From contig CAIXNB010000183.1 in NCBI GenBank assembly GCA_903920695.1, positions 1 through 32,555 of the forward strand: a stretch of DNA of 32,555 nucleotides, in the 5' to 3' direction. Source of the DNA: an uncultured beta proteobacterium (GTDB taxonomy: Bacteria > Pseudomonadota > Gammaproteobacteria > Burkholderiales > Burkholderiaceae_C). Below the pieces are notes generated by a model, which saw nothing but the letters and a program-made list of their open reading frames with translations, searched no databases and had not been told where the DNA came from. Position 1 is the first letter of the stretch, and each line of letters opens with the position of its first letter. Both the position numbers and the translations under genes were made by a program. Shown here one piece after another: positions 15,967 through 24,526 of the stretch.

Positions 15967-17684
15967 TGGCCACCATCGGCCGCCAGGCTTACGCCGAGAT
16001 CTTTGGACCGACCGTGGGCGACCGTGTGCGCCTGGCCGACACCGACCTGCTGATCGAAGTCGAACAGGACTTCACGCTGCGTGCCGGCGGCTACGGCGAG
16101 GAAGTCAAGTTCGGCGGCGGCAAGACGATACGTGACGGCATGGCGCAATCGCAGCGTATGCGCTCTGAGGGCGCTGTGGATTGCGTGATGACCAATGCAC
16201 TGATCCTGGATCACTGGGGCATCGTGAAGGCCGACATCGGCCTCAAGGGCGGGCGCATCGTCGCCATCGGCAAGGCCGGCAACCCGGATGTGCAAAGCGG
16301 TGTTGACATCATCATCGGCCCTGGCACCGAAGTGATCAGTTGCGAGGGCAACATCGTCACCGCTGGCGGTATCGATTCGCACATCCACTTCATCTGCCCG
16401 CAACAGATCGAGGAAGCGCTGGCCAGCGGCGTCACCACCATGATGGGCGGCGGCACCGGTCCGGCCACTGGCACCTTTGCCACCACCTGTACGCCCGGCC
16501 CCTGGAACATCGAGCGCATGCTGCAGGCGGCAGACGCCTTTCCGATGAACCTGGGCTTTCTCGGCAAGGGCAACGCCAGCCTGCCAGCGGCGCTGCAGGA
16601 GCAGGTCGAGGCCGGTGTCATCGGTCTCAAGCTGCATGAAGACTGGGGCACAACGCCAGCGACGATCAGCAACTGCCTGGACGTGGCCGAAGCCAACGAC
16701 GTGCAGGTGGCGATCCACTCCGACACGCTCAACGAATCCGGTTTTGTCGAGAACACCATTGCCGCCACTAAGGGGCGCAGCCTGTGCGCCTTCCACACCG
16801 AAGGCGCGGGCGGCGGTCATGCGCCGGACATCCTGCGCGTGGTCGGTGAGGCCAACTTCCTGCCCTCCTCCACCAACCCAACCATGCCCTACACCGTCAA
16901 CACGCTCGACGAGCATGTGGACATGCTGATGGTCTGCCACCACCTCGACGCCGGCATTGCCGAAGACCTGGCTTTTGCCGAGAGCCGCATCCGCAAGGAA
17001 ACCATTGCCGCCGAAGACGTGCTGCACGACCTTGGCGCGATCAGCATGTTCAGCTCGGATTCGCAGGCGATGGGCCGCGTTGGCGAGGTGATCCTGCGCT
17101 GCTGGCAGACCGCGCACAAGATGAAAGGCCAGCGCGGCAAGCTGGCTGAGGACAATGCGCGCAACGACAACTTCCGCGCCAAGCGCTATGTTGCCAAGTA
17201 CACGATCAACCCGGCGATTGCGCACGGCATCAGCCACGAGGTCGGCAGCATTGAGGTCGGCAAGTGGGCCGATCTGGTGGTCTGGAAGCCGGCCTTCTTC
17301 GGTGTCAAGCCGGCGCTGATCCTCAAGGGTGGTTTCATCGCAATGGCCGCCATGGGCGACCCCAACGCCTCCATTCCGACACCGCAGCCGGTGCACTACC
17401 GCCCCATGTTCGGCGCCTATGGCGGCGCGCTCACACGCGGCTCGCTGACCTTTATTTCGCAAGCCGGTCTCAACGCCGGCATCGGCCAGCGCTTCGGCCT
17501 GTCCAAGACCTTGAGCGCCGTGCACAACATCCGCGCCGTGCGCAAGCAGCACATGGTGCACAACAACTATTTACCCAAAATGGAGATCGACGCCCAGACC
17601 TACAGCGTGCGCGCTGACGGCCAACTGCTGACCTGCGAAGCGGCGACCAGCTTGCCGATGACGCAGCGCTATTTCCTGTTTTGA
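15966..17684 (+). CDS. ureC: Urease alpha (catalytic) subunit
   Basis: 572 residues, full length. All nickel-site and catalytic residues are visible: SHIHF (His about 139 and 141), the lysine to be carbamylated in [10 protein letters not shown] (about 222) with the following His, [22 protein letters not shown], the flap motif VCHHLD (Cys about 324, His about 325) and the metal Asp in [12 protein letters not shown] (about 365). Activity needs nickel insertion by UreD, UreF, UreG and UreE, none of which is encoded downstream here; the next genes are a toxin-antitoxin remnant. The accessory genes must be elsewhere for the enzyme to work. Confidence 0.98.
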   Translation: MATIGRQAYAEIFGPTVGDRVRLADTDLLIEVEQDFTLRAGGYGEEVKFGGGKTIRDGMAQSQRMRSEGAVDCVMTNALILDHWGIVKADIGLKGGRIVAIGKAGNPDVQSGVDIIIGPGTEVISCEGNIVTAGGIDSHIHFICPQQIEEALASGVTTMMGGGTGPATGTFATTCTPGPWNIERMLQAADAFPMNLGFLGKGNASLPAALQEQVEAGVIGLKLHEDWGTTPATISNCLDVAEANDVQVAIHSDTLNESGFVENTIAATKGRSLCAFHTEGAGGGHAPDILRVVGEANFLPSSTNPTMPYTVNTLDEHVDMLMVCHHLDAGIAEDLAFAESRIRKETIAAEDVLHDLGAISMFSSDSQAMGRVGEVILRCWQTAHKMKGQRGKLAEDNARNDNFRAKRYVAKYTINPAIAHGISHEVGSIEVGKWADLVVWKPAFFGVKPALILKGGFIAMAAMGDPNASIPTPQPVHYRPMFGAYGGALTRGSLTFISQAGLNAGIGQRFGLSKTLSAVHNIRAVRKQHMVHNNYLPKMEIDAQTYSVRADGQLLTCEAATSLPMTQRYFLF

Positions 17685-17735
17685 CGGCCGCTTCAGCATT
17701 CATCCATTTCCCCGGTAACGCGATAGCATGGGCGC

Positions 17736-18374
17736 ATGGAAAAAGTTCAATCCAAACTCACATCGCAAGGGCAGGTATCGGTGCCGGCGTCGGTGCGCAA
17801 CTTTCTGCACCTGATTCCGGGCTCGGTTCTGGTGTGGACCCAGGAAGGCGAAAGAGTCGTGGTGGACAGCGCCAAACGGCACAGCACGGACGAAGTGCAT
17901 CAAGCCCTGTTTTCAGATGGCCCGCCGGGTACCGGAGCCGCCAAGACCTGGGCGAACTCAAGCAAGGTATTCGCCAGCGCATGCAAAAGCGTCATGCTCG
18001 CGATTGACACCAACGTGTTGGTGCGCCTTTTGGCGCGCGACGATGCCAGGCAGGCGCTTGCGGCAGACCAGGCCGTTGCCAAGGGCTCATGGATTTCACA
18101 ACTGGTACTGGCCGAAGCAATCGGGGTGCTCGATGCCATGTACGAGCGCAGTCCAAAGCAATTGATCGCGGCCCTGGACCTGCTGCTGGTCCACGAGCAC
18201 CTTGTTCTGCAGGACGCCGATGTGGTGAGCGCCGCACTGGCCCAATTTCGTGCCAAGCCAGCGCTGGGGTTTTCGGATTGCCTGGTCCTTGAGATTGCCC
18301 GCAAGGCCGGACACCTGCCGCTGGCCACCTTTCACAAGTCACTTGCGAAGTTGACTGGCGCGCACAAGCTGTAG
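17736..18374 (+). CDS. AbrB/MazE-type antitoxin fused in frame to a PIN toxin by a frameshift
   Basis: A single 212-codon frame joins two proteins that are normally separate. Residues 1-65 are an AbrB-type antitoxin (VQSKLTSQGQVSVPASVRNF, GSVLVWTQEGERVVV, HSTDEVHQALFSDGPPG). Residues 87-212 are a PIN ribonuclease. Between them the reading frame encodes nonsense (TGAAKTWANSSKVFASACKS). A shifted frame over the same bases encodes DLGELKQGIRQRMQKRHARD followed by a stop at 18005-18007, the expected antitoxin C-terminus that overlaps the PIN start. So an indel near 17925-17950 removed the antitoxin tail and merged the two frames. It may be a real mutation or a sequencing error. The pair lies 50 bp after ureC. 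Confidence 0.8.
   Translation: MEKVQSKLTSQGQVSVPASVRNFLHLIPGSVLVWTQEGERVVVDSAKRHSTDEVHQALFSDGPPGTGAAKTWANSSKVFASACKSVMLAIDTNVLVRLLARDDARQALAADQAVAKGSWISQLVLAEAIGVLDAMYERSPKQLIAALDLLLVHEHLVLQDADVVSAALAQFRAKPALGFSDCLVLEIARKAGHLPLATFHKSLAKLTGAHKL
17994..18374 (+). CDS. PIN-domain toxin (VapC-like) read from its own internal start
   Basis: 126 residues from ATG 17994, which would overlap the ancestral antitoxin stop by 14 nt. PIN acidic residues are D5 (AIDTNVLVRLL), E41 (VLAEAIGVLD) and D95 (GFSDCLVLEIARKAGH). The fourth acidic position, usually Asp in a TFD motif, is His here (ATFHKS, residue 114). PIN toxins cleave RNA with bound Mg2+, so the His change could weaken activity. That would help explain survival with a damaged antitoxin. 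Independent translation depends on coupling to the upstream frame and is inferred from family gene structure. Confidence 0.7.
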   Translation: MLAIDTNVLVRLLARDDARQALAADQAVAKGSWISQLVLAEAIGVLDAMYERSPKQLIAALDLLLVHEHLVLQDADVVSAALAQFRAKPALGFSDCLVLEIARKAGHLPLATFHKSLAKLTGAHKL

Positions 18375-18676
18375 CCTTCAACCAGGGATTCGGAATGGCT
18401 GTTTTGCAGAAAATTGTGTAGCAGCAACGCAGCGGGAGCCGACATAGAGTTGCACAAAATGCTCGCTCGTTACCCGACATTCACCTCAGTCCGTGTCGGT
18501 CGCAATGTGGCGTCGATTTCGATAATCACTGCACACCGTTCGACTAGGGGCTGTCAGTCAATGCGTCGCCGAATTGCGGCCATTTGCCACGGCCCCACAG
18601 CCAGAATACGGCCACTGTCAATCCATCTGTCATCGAACCTGGTGACGATGCGGATACCACCGAGGAGACCGGCGTC
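18375..18676. other. Gene-free stretch
   Basis: No reliable gene is seen. Short open frames on both strands lack family motifs and ribosome binding sites. The stretch lies between the PIN gene and the broken abiEii gene and is probably degenerate DNA from past insertions or deletions. Confidence 0.45.
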
Positions 18677-19250
18677 TCATCGCAGATGAGCGATGAACTT
18701 CTTCATCCTGCCGTCGGGGTACCCGTCCGTGAGAAATTTGCGCACGCTAGCTTTGAAGTCAGGCGCGACTTCGTAGAAGTCGGCCACAGGCTTCGCTTTG
18801 GCGAGTTGGAAATACCCAGCAGCTAGCAGGCGGTCGAATTTGTCTGCCGCAAGGCCTGCGACCTTGGTGGAGAACTTGACGTATACGGGTGCCGCCGTAG
18901 CTGTTGTCGTCCCGGATGCTGTCAGCACGGACAGATAAGGGATCGAAAACAATGCCGTCGCCCAAGTCCATGGCTGCGATGTCACGAAAGTATGCGATCA
19001 GGTTTTCGGCATCATCGGGGCCAAGGCCGAGCAGGTCAGCGTCGCGCGTGGGGCGGTGCGCAGCCTCGTACCAAAGCGCAAAGAGCAAAGCGCCTTTGAG
19101 TAGAAGACGGTCAGCGTGCGGCGAGAGGCTGACGCGGCACAAAAGCCGCTCCAGAGCGAAACGGTTCAAGAGCAAGCTGTAATCTTCGCCTCGGGCCTTG
19201 GCCAAGCTCAGCAGCCGGGCAAGGATGGACGCCGGCAGATTGCTGCTCAT
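18677..19250 (-). pseudogene. Truncated, frameshifted AbiEii nucleotidyltransferase toxin
   Basis: The first 130 codons (start ATG 19248-19250) look like AbiEii: ARLLSLAKARGEDYSLLLNR, HADRLLLKGALLFALW, and the nucleotidyltransferase motif HRPTRDADLLGLG, then GIVFDPLSVRADSIRDDNSYGG. After that the match stops. The original frame runs on as unrelated sequence to 18759. A second frame (ending 18677) carries a plausible but unrecognised tail (VYVKFSTKV, LAADKFDRLLAAGYFQLAK, KPVADFYEVAPDFKASVRKF). AbiEii proteins are usually near 300 residues, so at least the C-terminal half is lost or replaced. It overlaps the antitoxin stop by 4 nt as in intact abiE operons. Confidence 0.7.
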
Positions 19251-19846
19251 GCGACCACCGCCTCCAGATAGGGTTGCATCACTTTTTCAACCCGGTTGAT
19301 CCTGGCGAAGTGCTTGAGCTCGGCCATGGTGATCTTGCGCTTGCGCCATGCGTCCTTCAGGGCTTCCAGTGCCACATCAAGGCCGATCTTGTTGCGAAAC
19401 TTGAAGCAGTCGGTCACCGTTTTGGCTGCGCTATAGACACGGATCGAAACGCCTTGCGATGCCATGGTCTCGATGCCCTCGCTGTAGGCGGCGCCGCGCA
19501 GCCGAGCAACACGCACGGGTGGGTGGCCCAGCGCCGGAGTCTGTGTGCCTTCCGGCAGCGCAATCCAGACTTCGTGGGGCATTTGTGTGCCAAGCTCATG
19601 GAATTGCAGAGCGGATAGCAGGCACAGCACCGCCTTGGGCACGCGTTGGCAAACTTCCAGTGCACCTTGGTGCTCGGTGAGCTCAGCATCGGGAAGGCTG
19701 TACAGGCCACGGGCAACCCGTCGCAGCTTGCCTGCCTGGTGCAGACTCTGCAGCAGTTGGGACTGCCAGCCTTTCTGGCGCACATCCGCAGCCCTCAGCA
19801 CGCGCTGGTGCCTGGCCAGTTCAAGGATGCGATCAGACTGATTCAT
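19247..19846 (-). CDS. AbiEi-type antitoxin (type IV toxin-antitoxin)
   Basis: 199 residues from the ATG at 19844-19846 (MNQSDRILELARHQ); a TTG start at 19882 is open but lies inside the palindrome. The N-terminal winged helix reads LRAADVRQKGWQSQLLQSLHQAGKLRRVARGLYSL, the usual AbiEi DNA-binding domain. The C-terminal part contains the conserved SIRVYSAAKTVTDCFKFRNKIG, DVALEALKDAWR and LKHFARINRVEKVMQPYLEAV. AbiEi proteins repress their own operon and neutralise AbiEii. This one appears intact while its toxin is broken. Confidence 0.85.
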   Translation of the reverse strand: MNQSDRILELARHQRVLRAADVRQKGWQSQLLQSLHQAGKLRRVARGLYSLPDAELTEHQGALEVCQRVPKAVLCLLSALQFHELGTQMPHEVWIALPEGTQTPALGHPPVRVARLRGAAYSEGIETMASQGVSIRVYSAAKTVTDCFKFRNKIGLDVALEALKDAWRKRKITMAELKHFARINRVEKVMQPYLEAVVA

Positions 19847-19864
19847 TGGGTGAATTTTAATATT

Positions 19865-19890
19865 CACATTACTTTTTTGCAAGTAATGTG
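19865..19890. promoter_or_regulatory. Perfect 10-bp inverted repeat, probable AbiEi operator
   Basis: CACATTACTT and AAGTAATGTG are exact inverted copies separated by 6 nt, 19-44 bp upstream of the abiEi ATG. AbiEi antitoxins studied elsewhere bind inverted repeats in their own promoter, so this is the expected place and shape for the operator. It is AT-rich compared with its surroundings. Confidence 0.65.
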
Positions 19891-19961
19891 TTATTCAGGC
19901 AAGCGGATGACGTGGCGTTCAACATCAGGCTGGCAGATCACAGCTAAAGCAAAGCCCCCCG

Positions 19962-19996
19962 AGTAGTGGAAACCCCTAGTAGCCGTAGCCACTAGT
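19962..19996. promoter_or_regulatory. Nested inverted repeats upstream of the binding-protein/transporter cluster
   Basis: AGTAGTGG (19962-19969) pairs with CCACTAGT (19989-19996) at 7 of 8 positions. Inside it CTAGT (19976-19980) pairs with ACTAG (19991-19995). The site lies about 110-140 bp before the first binding-protein gene, in a 200-bp gap with no coding sequence. A regulator binding site is plausible; the regulator is unknown. Confidence 0.35.
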
Positions 19997-20104
19997 CGCA
20001 AGAACCATTGCGGGGGTGCACCTACCATGCCAACAGCATGCCTTTGCTTGGGCGCTGCGCAGCATGCTTTCTTTTCGGTTCATGCTTATTCACAGGAAGA
20101 TCAA

Positions 20105-21289
20105 ATGAAAACTTGTATCCGCAACAGCATTCCGGGCGTTCTGGCATTGGCCGGCGCGCTACTGGCTGCGCCGACGGTCCAGGCACAGGCGGTCAACGGC
20201 GTGACGGCCAATGAAATCCTGATCGGCACGGTGCAGGATATGTCGGGTCCGGTGGTGGCCTTCAGCAAGGAAGTGATCAACGGCCTGCGTATGCACTTTG
20301 ACGAAGCCAATGCCGCAGGTGGTGTGGCCGGGCGCAAGATCCGCCTGATCGTCGAGGACTCGGGCTACGACACCAAGAAGGGCATGATGGCGGCGCAGAA
20401 GCTGGTGCAGAGCGACCACATCTTCATGGCCCTGGGCACCATGGGCACGGCCGTCGCCGTCACCACGCTGCCGATCTTTCTCGAAGCCGGCGTTATCCAC
20501 GCTTTTCCGAACGCCGCCTCACCGCTGGCCTACGATCCGCCGTCGCCGCTGAAGTTCGCGCATGCGCCGCCCTACAACGGCATGGGCCGGGTCATGATGC
20601 GCTTTCTGATCAAGGCGCGCGCCGAGCGCAAGTTCTGTTCGCTGGTGCAGGATGACGATTTCGGGCAAGACCTGATGCGCGGCATCAATGCCGAGGCCAC
20701 GGCGCAGAAGATCAACCTGCTTGAGCGCACCACCTACAAGCGCGGCGCCACCGATTTTTCATCGCAGGTGGCACGCCTCAAGAGCGCCGGTTGCGACTCC
20801 GTGCTGCTGGGCACAACGGCGCGCGAGACCGTGGCCACGCTGGCCGAGGCCAGGAAGCTGGGCTACAACCCCGACTTCATCAGTTCCGCTGCCGCCTTCT
20901 CGGCGCAGGTACCCAAGCTCGGCGGCGATGCCATGGAAGGGCTGATGGCGGTCGGCCTCAATCTGCCGCCCGATGCCGCCGGCCCGACCGAAGGCATGAA
21001 GAAATGGTTTGCCGCCTACAAGGCCAAATACGGCGAGGAGCCGGGCCAGTATGCGTCGGGTGCTTATGCCAGTGCCGGCTGGGTTCTCAAGGGCTTCGAA
21101 GGCGCGGGTGCTAACTTGACGACAGCGCGCTTCAATGAAGCCATGGAGCGCCTGCAGATCCCGGCCGACGAACTCGGCTTTGCGCCCATCACCTTCAGCG
21201 CGACCAAGCGCCTGGGCGGCACCGACATGCGCATTTACCGCATCCAGGGCGGCAAGTGGCTGCCGGTCAGCGAATTCATAGCATCCTGA
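20105..21289 (+). CDS. ABC transporter substrate-binding protein, LivK type (first of three)
   Basis: 394 residues from the ATG at 20105, preceded by AGGAAG; an upstream open extension has no ribosome binding site. A signal peptide (GVLALAGALLAAPTVQAQA) targets it to the periplasm. The body has type-I periplasmic binding fold landmarks: EILIGTVQDMSGPV, NAAGGVAGRKIRLIVEDSGY, LVQDDDFGQDL and YKRGATDFSSQVARL. It heads the plus-strand transporter cluster. Its ligand is unknown; the catabolic enzymes nearby suggest a carboxylic acid more than an amino acid. Confidence 0.9.
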   Translation: MKTCIRNSIPGVLALAGALLAAPTVQAQAVNGVTANEILIGTVQDMSGPVVAFSKEVINGLRMHFDEANAAGGVAGRKIRLIVEDSGYDTKKGMMAAQKLVQSDHIFMALGTMGTAVAVTTLPIFLEAGVIHAFPNAASPLAYDPPSPLKFAHAPPYNGMGRVMMRFLIKARAERKFCSLVQDDDFGQDLMRGINAEATAQKINLLERTTYKRGATDFSSQVARLKSAGCDSVLLGTTARETVATLAEARKLGYNPDFISSAAAFSAQVPKLGGDAMEGLMAVGLNLPPDAAGPTEGMKKWFAAYKAKYGEEPGQYASGAYASAGWVLKGFEGAGANLTTARFNEAMERLQIPADELGFAPITFSATKRLGGTDMRIYRIQGGKWLPVSEFIAS

Positions 21290-21317
21290 TTCACTTAGCG
21301 ACCACAAGGGAAACATC

Positions 21318-22508
21318 ATGAGCCTTAACCGAAGAAACCTGATCGTCCATGGCGCTGCCGGTGCCTTTGCACTGACGGCGCTTGGCCGCAACGCCAGCGC
21401 GCAAAGCCGCACCCAGGGCATCAGCGAGACCGAAATCCTGATCGGCTCGCACCAGGACTTGAGCGGCCCGGTCGCGGCGCTGGGCAGCCCGCTGCGCGAC
21501 GGCATGCTGCTGGCGGTGGACGACATCAACGCCGCCGGCGGCATCAACGGCCGCCACCTGCGCATGCTCGTTGAAGACACAGCGTTTGACCCGAAGAAAG
21601 CGGTGCTGGCCACCGAGAAGCTGGTCGGCCAGGACAAGGTCTTTGCCATGATCGCCTGCCTGGGCTCGGCGCCGGTGCAGGCCTCGATGCCGCTGATGCT
21701 CGAAGCCAATGTGCCGGTGCTGTTCTCGGGCACACCGGCCGAATTCACCTACACGCCGTTTCACCATATCAAGTTCGGCTTGAACCTGCCCTACGGCATT
21801 CAGGTGCGCGCCATGGTGCGCCATGCGGTCGAAAAACTGGGCAAGAAGCGCGTCGGCATCCTGTACCAGGACGACGAAACCGGCCTGAATGTGCTGCGTG
21901 CGACCGAGGAACAGCTCAAGGTACACAACATGGCGATCGTCGAGCAGACCAGCTACAAGCGCGGTGCCATCGACTTTGCCTCGCAGATCGCCAAGCTCAA
22001 GGCTGCCAATGTGGACCTGATCGTGCTCGGCACCATCATCCGCGAAACCGCTGGCGCCTGCATCGAAGCCAAGAAGCAGGGCTGGAACGTCGACATGATG
22101 GTGACGCTGGCCGGCGCCAACAGCGCGGTCGTCAAGATCGGCGGCGCTGCGGTCGAAGGTCTGTACGCGATGACGCAGTTCGTCGCCATCAACGCCCAGA
22201 CCCAGACACCGGCGCTGCAAGGCGTGCTCGCGCGCTATCTGGCCAAGTACAAGAAGGAGCCCGACGACGGTCTGATCTACGGCTATATGTCGGTTCAGTT
22301 GTTCGCCGAGGCGGCACGCCGCGCTGGCCGCAACCTCAACGTCGACACGCTGGTGGGCGCGCTTGAGCAGATCAAGGGTTGGACCGGCGTTTTCGAAGCA
22401 GCGCCGGTGTCCTTCGCGCCGAATGAACACCTGGGCGCGCGCTCCGGCATTCTGACGCGTGTGAAGGATGGCAAGTTCATACCCATCACCGGTGCGCTGA
22501 CCTACTGA
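21318..22508 (+). CDS. ABC transporter substrate-binding protein, LivK type (second), possible Tat signal
   Basis: 396 residues, ATG at 21318 with an AGGGAAA ribosome binding site. The N-terminus has a twin arginine followed by a hydrophobic stretch (LNRRNLIVHGAAGAFALTAL, ending NASAQ), so Tat export is possible. Binding-fold motifs: EILIGSHQDLSGPVAALG, NAAGGINGRHLRMLVED, VGILYQDDETGLNVL and YKRGAIDFASQIAKLK. It is similar in layout to its upstream neighbour and probably arose by duplication, with a different ligand range. It is followed by the permease genes. Confidence 0.9.
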   Translation: MSLNRRNLIVHGAAGAFALTALGRNASAQSRTQGISETEILIGSHQDLSGPVAALGSPLRDGMLLAVDDINAAGGINGRHLRMLVEDTAFDPKKAVLATEKLVGQDKVFAMIACLGSAPVQASMPLMLEANVPVLFSGTPAEFTYTPFHHIKFGLNLPYGIQVRAMVRHAVEKLGKKRVGILYQDDETGLNVLRATEEQLKVHNMAIVEQTSYKRGAIDFASQIAKLKAANVDLIVLGTIIRETAGACIEAKKQGWNVDMMVTLAGANSAVVKIGGAAVEGLYAMTQFVAINAQTQTPALQGVLARYLAKYKKEPDDGLIYGYMSVQLFAEAARRAGRNLNVDTLVGALEQIKGWTGVFEAAPVSFAPNEHLGARSGILTRVKDGKFIPITGALTY

Positions 22509-22550
22509 TTTTTCACGTTTGATGGCGCGACGAGCGCAGGAGAAAACAAC

Positions 22551-23426
22551 TTGGTGATCCTACAACTGACGATTTCGGGCATCTCGCTCGGCTGCATTTA
22601 CGCGCTGATCGCGCTCGGGTTCGTGCTGATCTACAAGGCCACCGAGACCGTGAACTTCGCGCAGGGCGAACTGATGATGCTCGGCGCCTTTGCCGGCCTG
22701 GTGCTAATGAAAATGGTCGGTCTGCCGTTCTGGGCCGCCGCCCTGATCGCGGTGCTGGGCATGGGCGGCTTTGGCTTTCTGGTCGAACGCATCGCGATCC
22801 GCCCCATCCTCGGGCAGCCGCAGTTCACCGTGGTCATGCTGACCATCGGCCTGGGCTATGTGCTGCGCGGCCTGATCACCATGATTCCGGGCATCGGCTC
22901 GGACACCAACACGCTGGAGGTTCCGTACAAGGGCGTGATCTGGAACATGTCCGGCGTGGTGCTCAGCGCCGAGCAGTTGGCCATCATCGTCATCACCGCT
23001 GTGCTGTGCCTGGGCCTGTACCTGATGTTTCGCTACAGCAAGATCGGCATCGCGATGCAAGCGGCTTCGCAAAACCAGATCGCTGCCTACTACATGGGCA
23101 TTCCAGTCAAACGCCTGAACGGCCTGGTCTGGGGCCTGTCCGCCGCCGTGGCGGCGCTGGCCGGCTTGCTGCTGGCGCCCATCACCTTCGTCCACGCCAA
23201 CATGGGCTACATCGGCCTGAAGGCTTTTCCGGCGGCGGTGGTCGGCGGCTTTGGCAGCCTGCCCGGCGCCATCGTCGGCGGTCTGGTGATCGGCATCGTC
23301 GAATCCTTCGCCGGCTTCTACCTGCCCGAGGGCTTCAAGGACATCGCCGCCTACGTGGTGGTGCTGATCATGCTGGTGCTCAAGCCGACCGGACTGTTCG
23401 GTGGCCAGGTTCGTAAAAAGGTCTGA
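22551..23426 (+). CDS. livH: Branched-chain-type ABC transporter permease (LivH family)
   Basis: 291 residues. TTG at 22551 is 8 nt after AGGAG; GTG at 22554 is the alternative. Eight or so membrane helices are visible, with the LivH hallmarks GISLGCIYALIALGFVLIYK, TVNFAQGELMMLGAF and, near the end, KAFPAAVVGGFGSLPGAIVG. It forms the inner-membrane channel with LivM. Overall it fits the HAAT importer family, whose members take up amino acids, urea, amides or aromatic and aliphatic acids. Confidence 0.9.
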   Translation: MVILQLTISGISLGCIYALIALGFVLIYKATETVNFAQGELMMLGAFAGLVLMKMVGLPFWAAALIAVLGMGGFGFLVERIAIRPILGQPQFTVVMLTIGLGYVLRGLITMIPGIGSDTNTLEVPYKGVIWNMSGVVLSAEQLAIIVITAVLCLGLYLMFRYSKIGIAMQAASQNQIAAYYMGIPVKRLNGLVWGLSAAVAALAGLLLAPITFVHANMGYIGLKAFPAAVVGGFGSLPGAIVGGLVIGIVESFAGFYLPEGFKDIAAYVVVLIMLVLKPTGLFGGQVRKKV

Positions 23427-23435
23427 GGATTACCC

Positions 23436-24512
23436 ATGCGCTTCATCTTCAAGACCGATTACGTCCAGGACATCAACCTGGTCAAGCACCGCGGCCAGTT
23501 GTTCTGGTATGGCCTGCTGCTGCTGGCACTGCTCAGCGCCCCGCTGTGGGCCACCTCCTACTGGCTGTCGCAACTCAATTTCGTGCTGATTTACGGCGTT
23601 GCCGGCCTGGGCCTGATGCTGCTGGCGGGCTACACCGGACTCGCGTCAATCGGGCACGCCGCCTTCTTTGGCGTTGGCGCCTACACCGAAGCCTATCTGG
23701 CAACCAAGGGCTGGCCGTTTCCGCTCTCGATGCTGGCCGCGGGCTTTCTGTCGGCCGCCGTCGGCGTGGTCGTCGGCCTGCCGGCGCTGCGCATCAAGGG
23801 CATGTACCTGGCAATCGCGACCCTGTCCTTTGGCTTCATCGTCGAAGAGGCGCTGGCGCGCTGGGAATCGGTCACCGGCGGCAACAGCGGCATGTCGGTC
23901 AAGCTGCCAGCCATAGGGGGCTGGGAATTGAGTTCAAGCGAATCCTTCTACTGGCTCAGCCTGGCCGTCGCACTGCTGGTGACGCTGGCCGTGCTGAACC
24001 TGCTGCGCTCCTCGACCGGGCGCGCCTTCATCGCCATCCGCGATTCGGAAATTTCGGCCCAAAGCATGGGCATCCAGCTGGCGCGCTACAAGACCGTGGC
24101 CTTCGCGCTCTCGGCCGTCATCGTCGGCCTCGCCGGCGCCCTGTACGCGCACAAGCTGCGCTTCATCTCGCCCGAGCAGTTCGGCATTGCGCAATCGATT
24201 GAGTTGCTGCTGCTGGTGGTGGTCGGCGGCCTCGGTTCGGTGCACGGCGCTTATTTGGGCGCGATCTTCATCATCACCATGCCGCAACTGATCTCGCTGG
24301 CGAAAGACCATCTGCCGCCGGCGATCGGCCAGGCTACCGGCTTGCAGTCGGTGGTCTTCGGCCTGGTGCTGATGGCCTTCGTCCTGTTTGAGCCGATGGG
24401 TCTGTATGGCCGCTGGCTCAAAGTCCGCACTTACCTCGAACTGTTCCCGATCTACCGCAAAGGCATGTTCAAGCGGCAGAAATCGTTCCAGAAGTCCGAA
24501 CAGCAAAAATAA
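23436..24512 (+). CDS. livM: Branched-chain-type ABC transporter permease (LivM family)
   Basis: 358 residues, ATG at 23436 after GAGG, 9 nt downstream of livH. Multiple membrane helices with LivM motifs: [54 protein letters not shown] cytoplasmic coupling loop ([18 protein letters not shown]) and [20 protein letters not shown]. The C-terminus is basic ([17 protein letters not shown]). It is the second channel subunit. Confidence 0.92.
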   Translation: MRFIFKTDYVQDINLVKHRGQLFWYGLLLLALLSAPLWATSYWLSQLNFVLIYGVAGLGLMLLAGYTGLASIGHAAFFGVGAYTEAYLATKGWPFPLSMLAAGFLSAAVGVVVGLPALRIKGMYLAIATLSFGFIVEEALARWESVTGGNSGMSVKLPAIGGWELSSSESFYWLSLAVALLVTLAVLNLLRSSTGRAFIAIRDSEISAQSMGIQLARYKTVAFALSAVIVGLAGALYAHKLRFISPEQFGIAQSIELLLLVVVGGLGSVHGAYLGAIFIITMPQLISLAKDHLPPAIGQATGLQSVVFGLVLMAFVLFEPMGLYGRWLKVRTYLELFPIYRKGMFKRQKSFQKSEQQK

Positions 24513-24526
24513 ACGAGAACGCATTC

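Noticed and set aside
15930..17561. 543-codon minus-strand open frame over ureC
   Set aside because: It is antisense to a fully conserved ureC; its composition (His, Gly, Ala, Asp) is typical of reverse-frame shadows in GC-rich DNA.
18414..18689. 91-codon plus-strand frame between the PIN gene and abiEii
   Set aside because: No motif, no ribosome binding site, and it runs antisense into the abiEii remnant.
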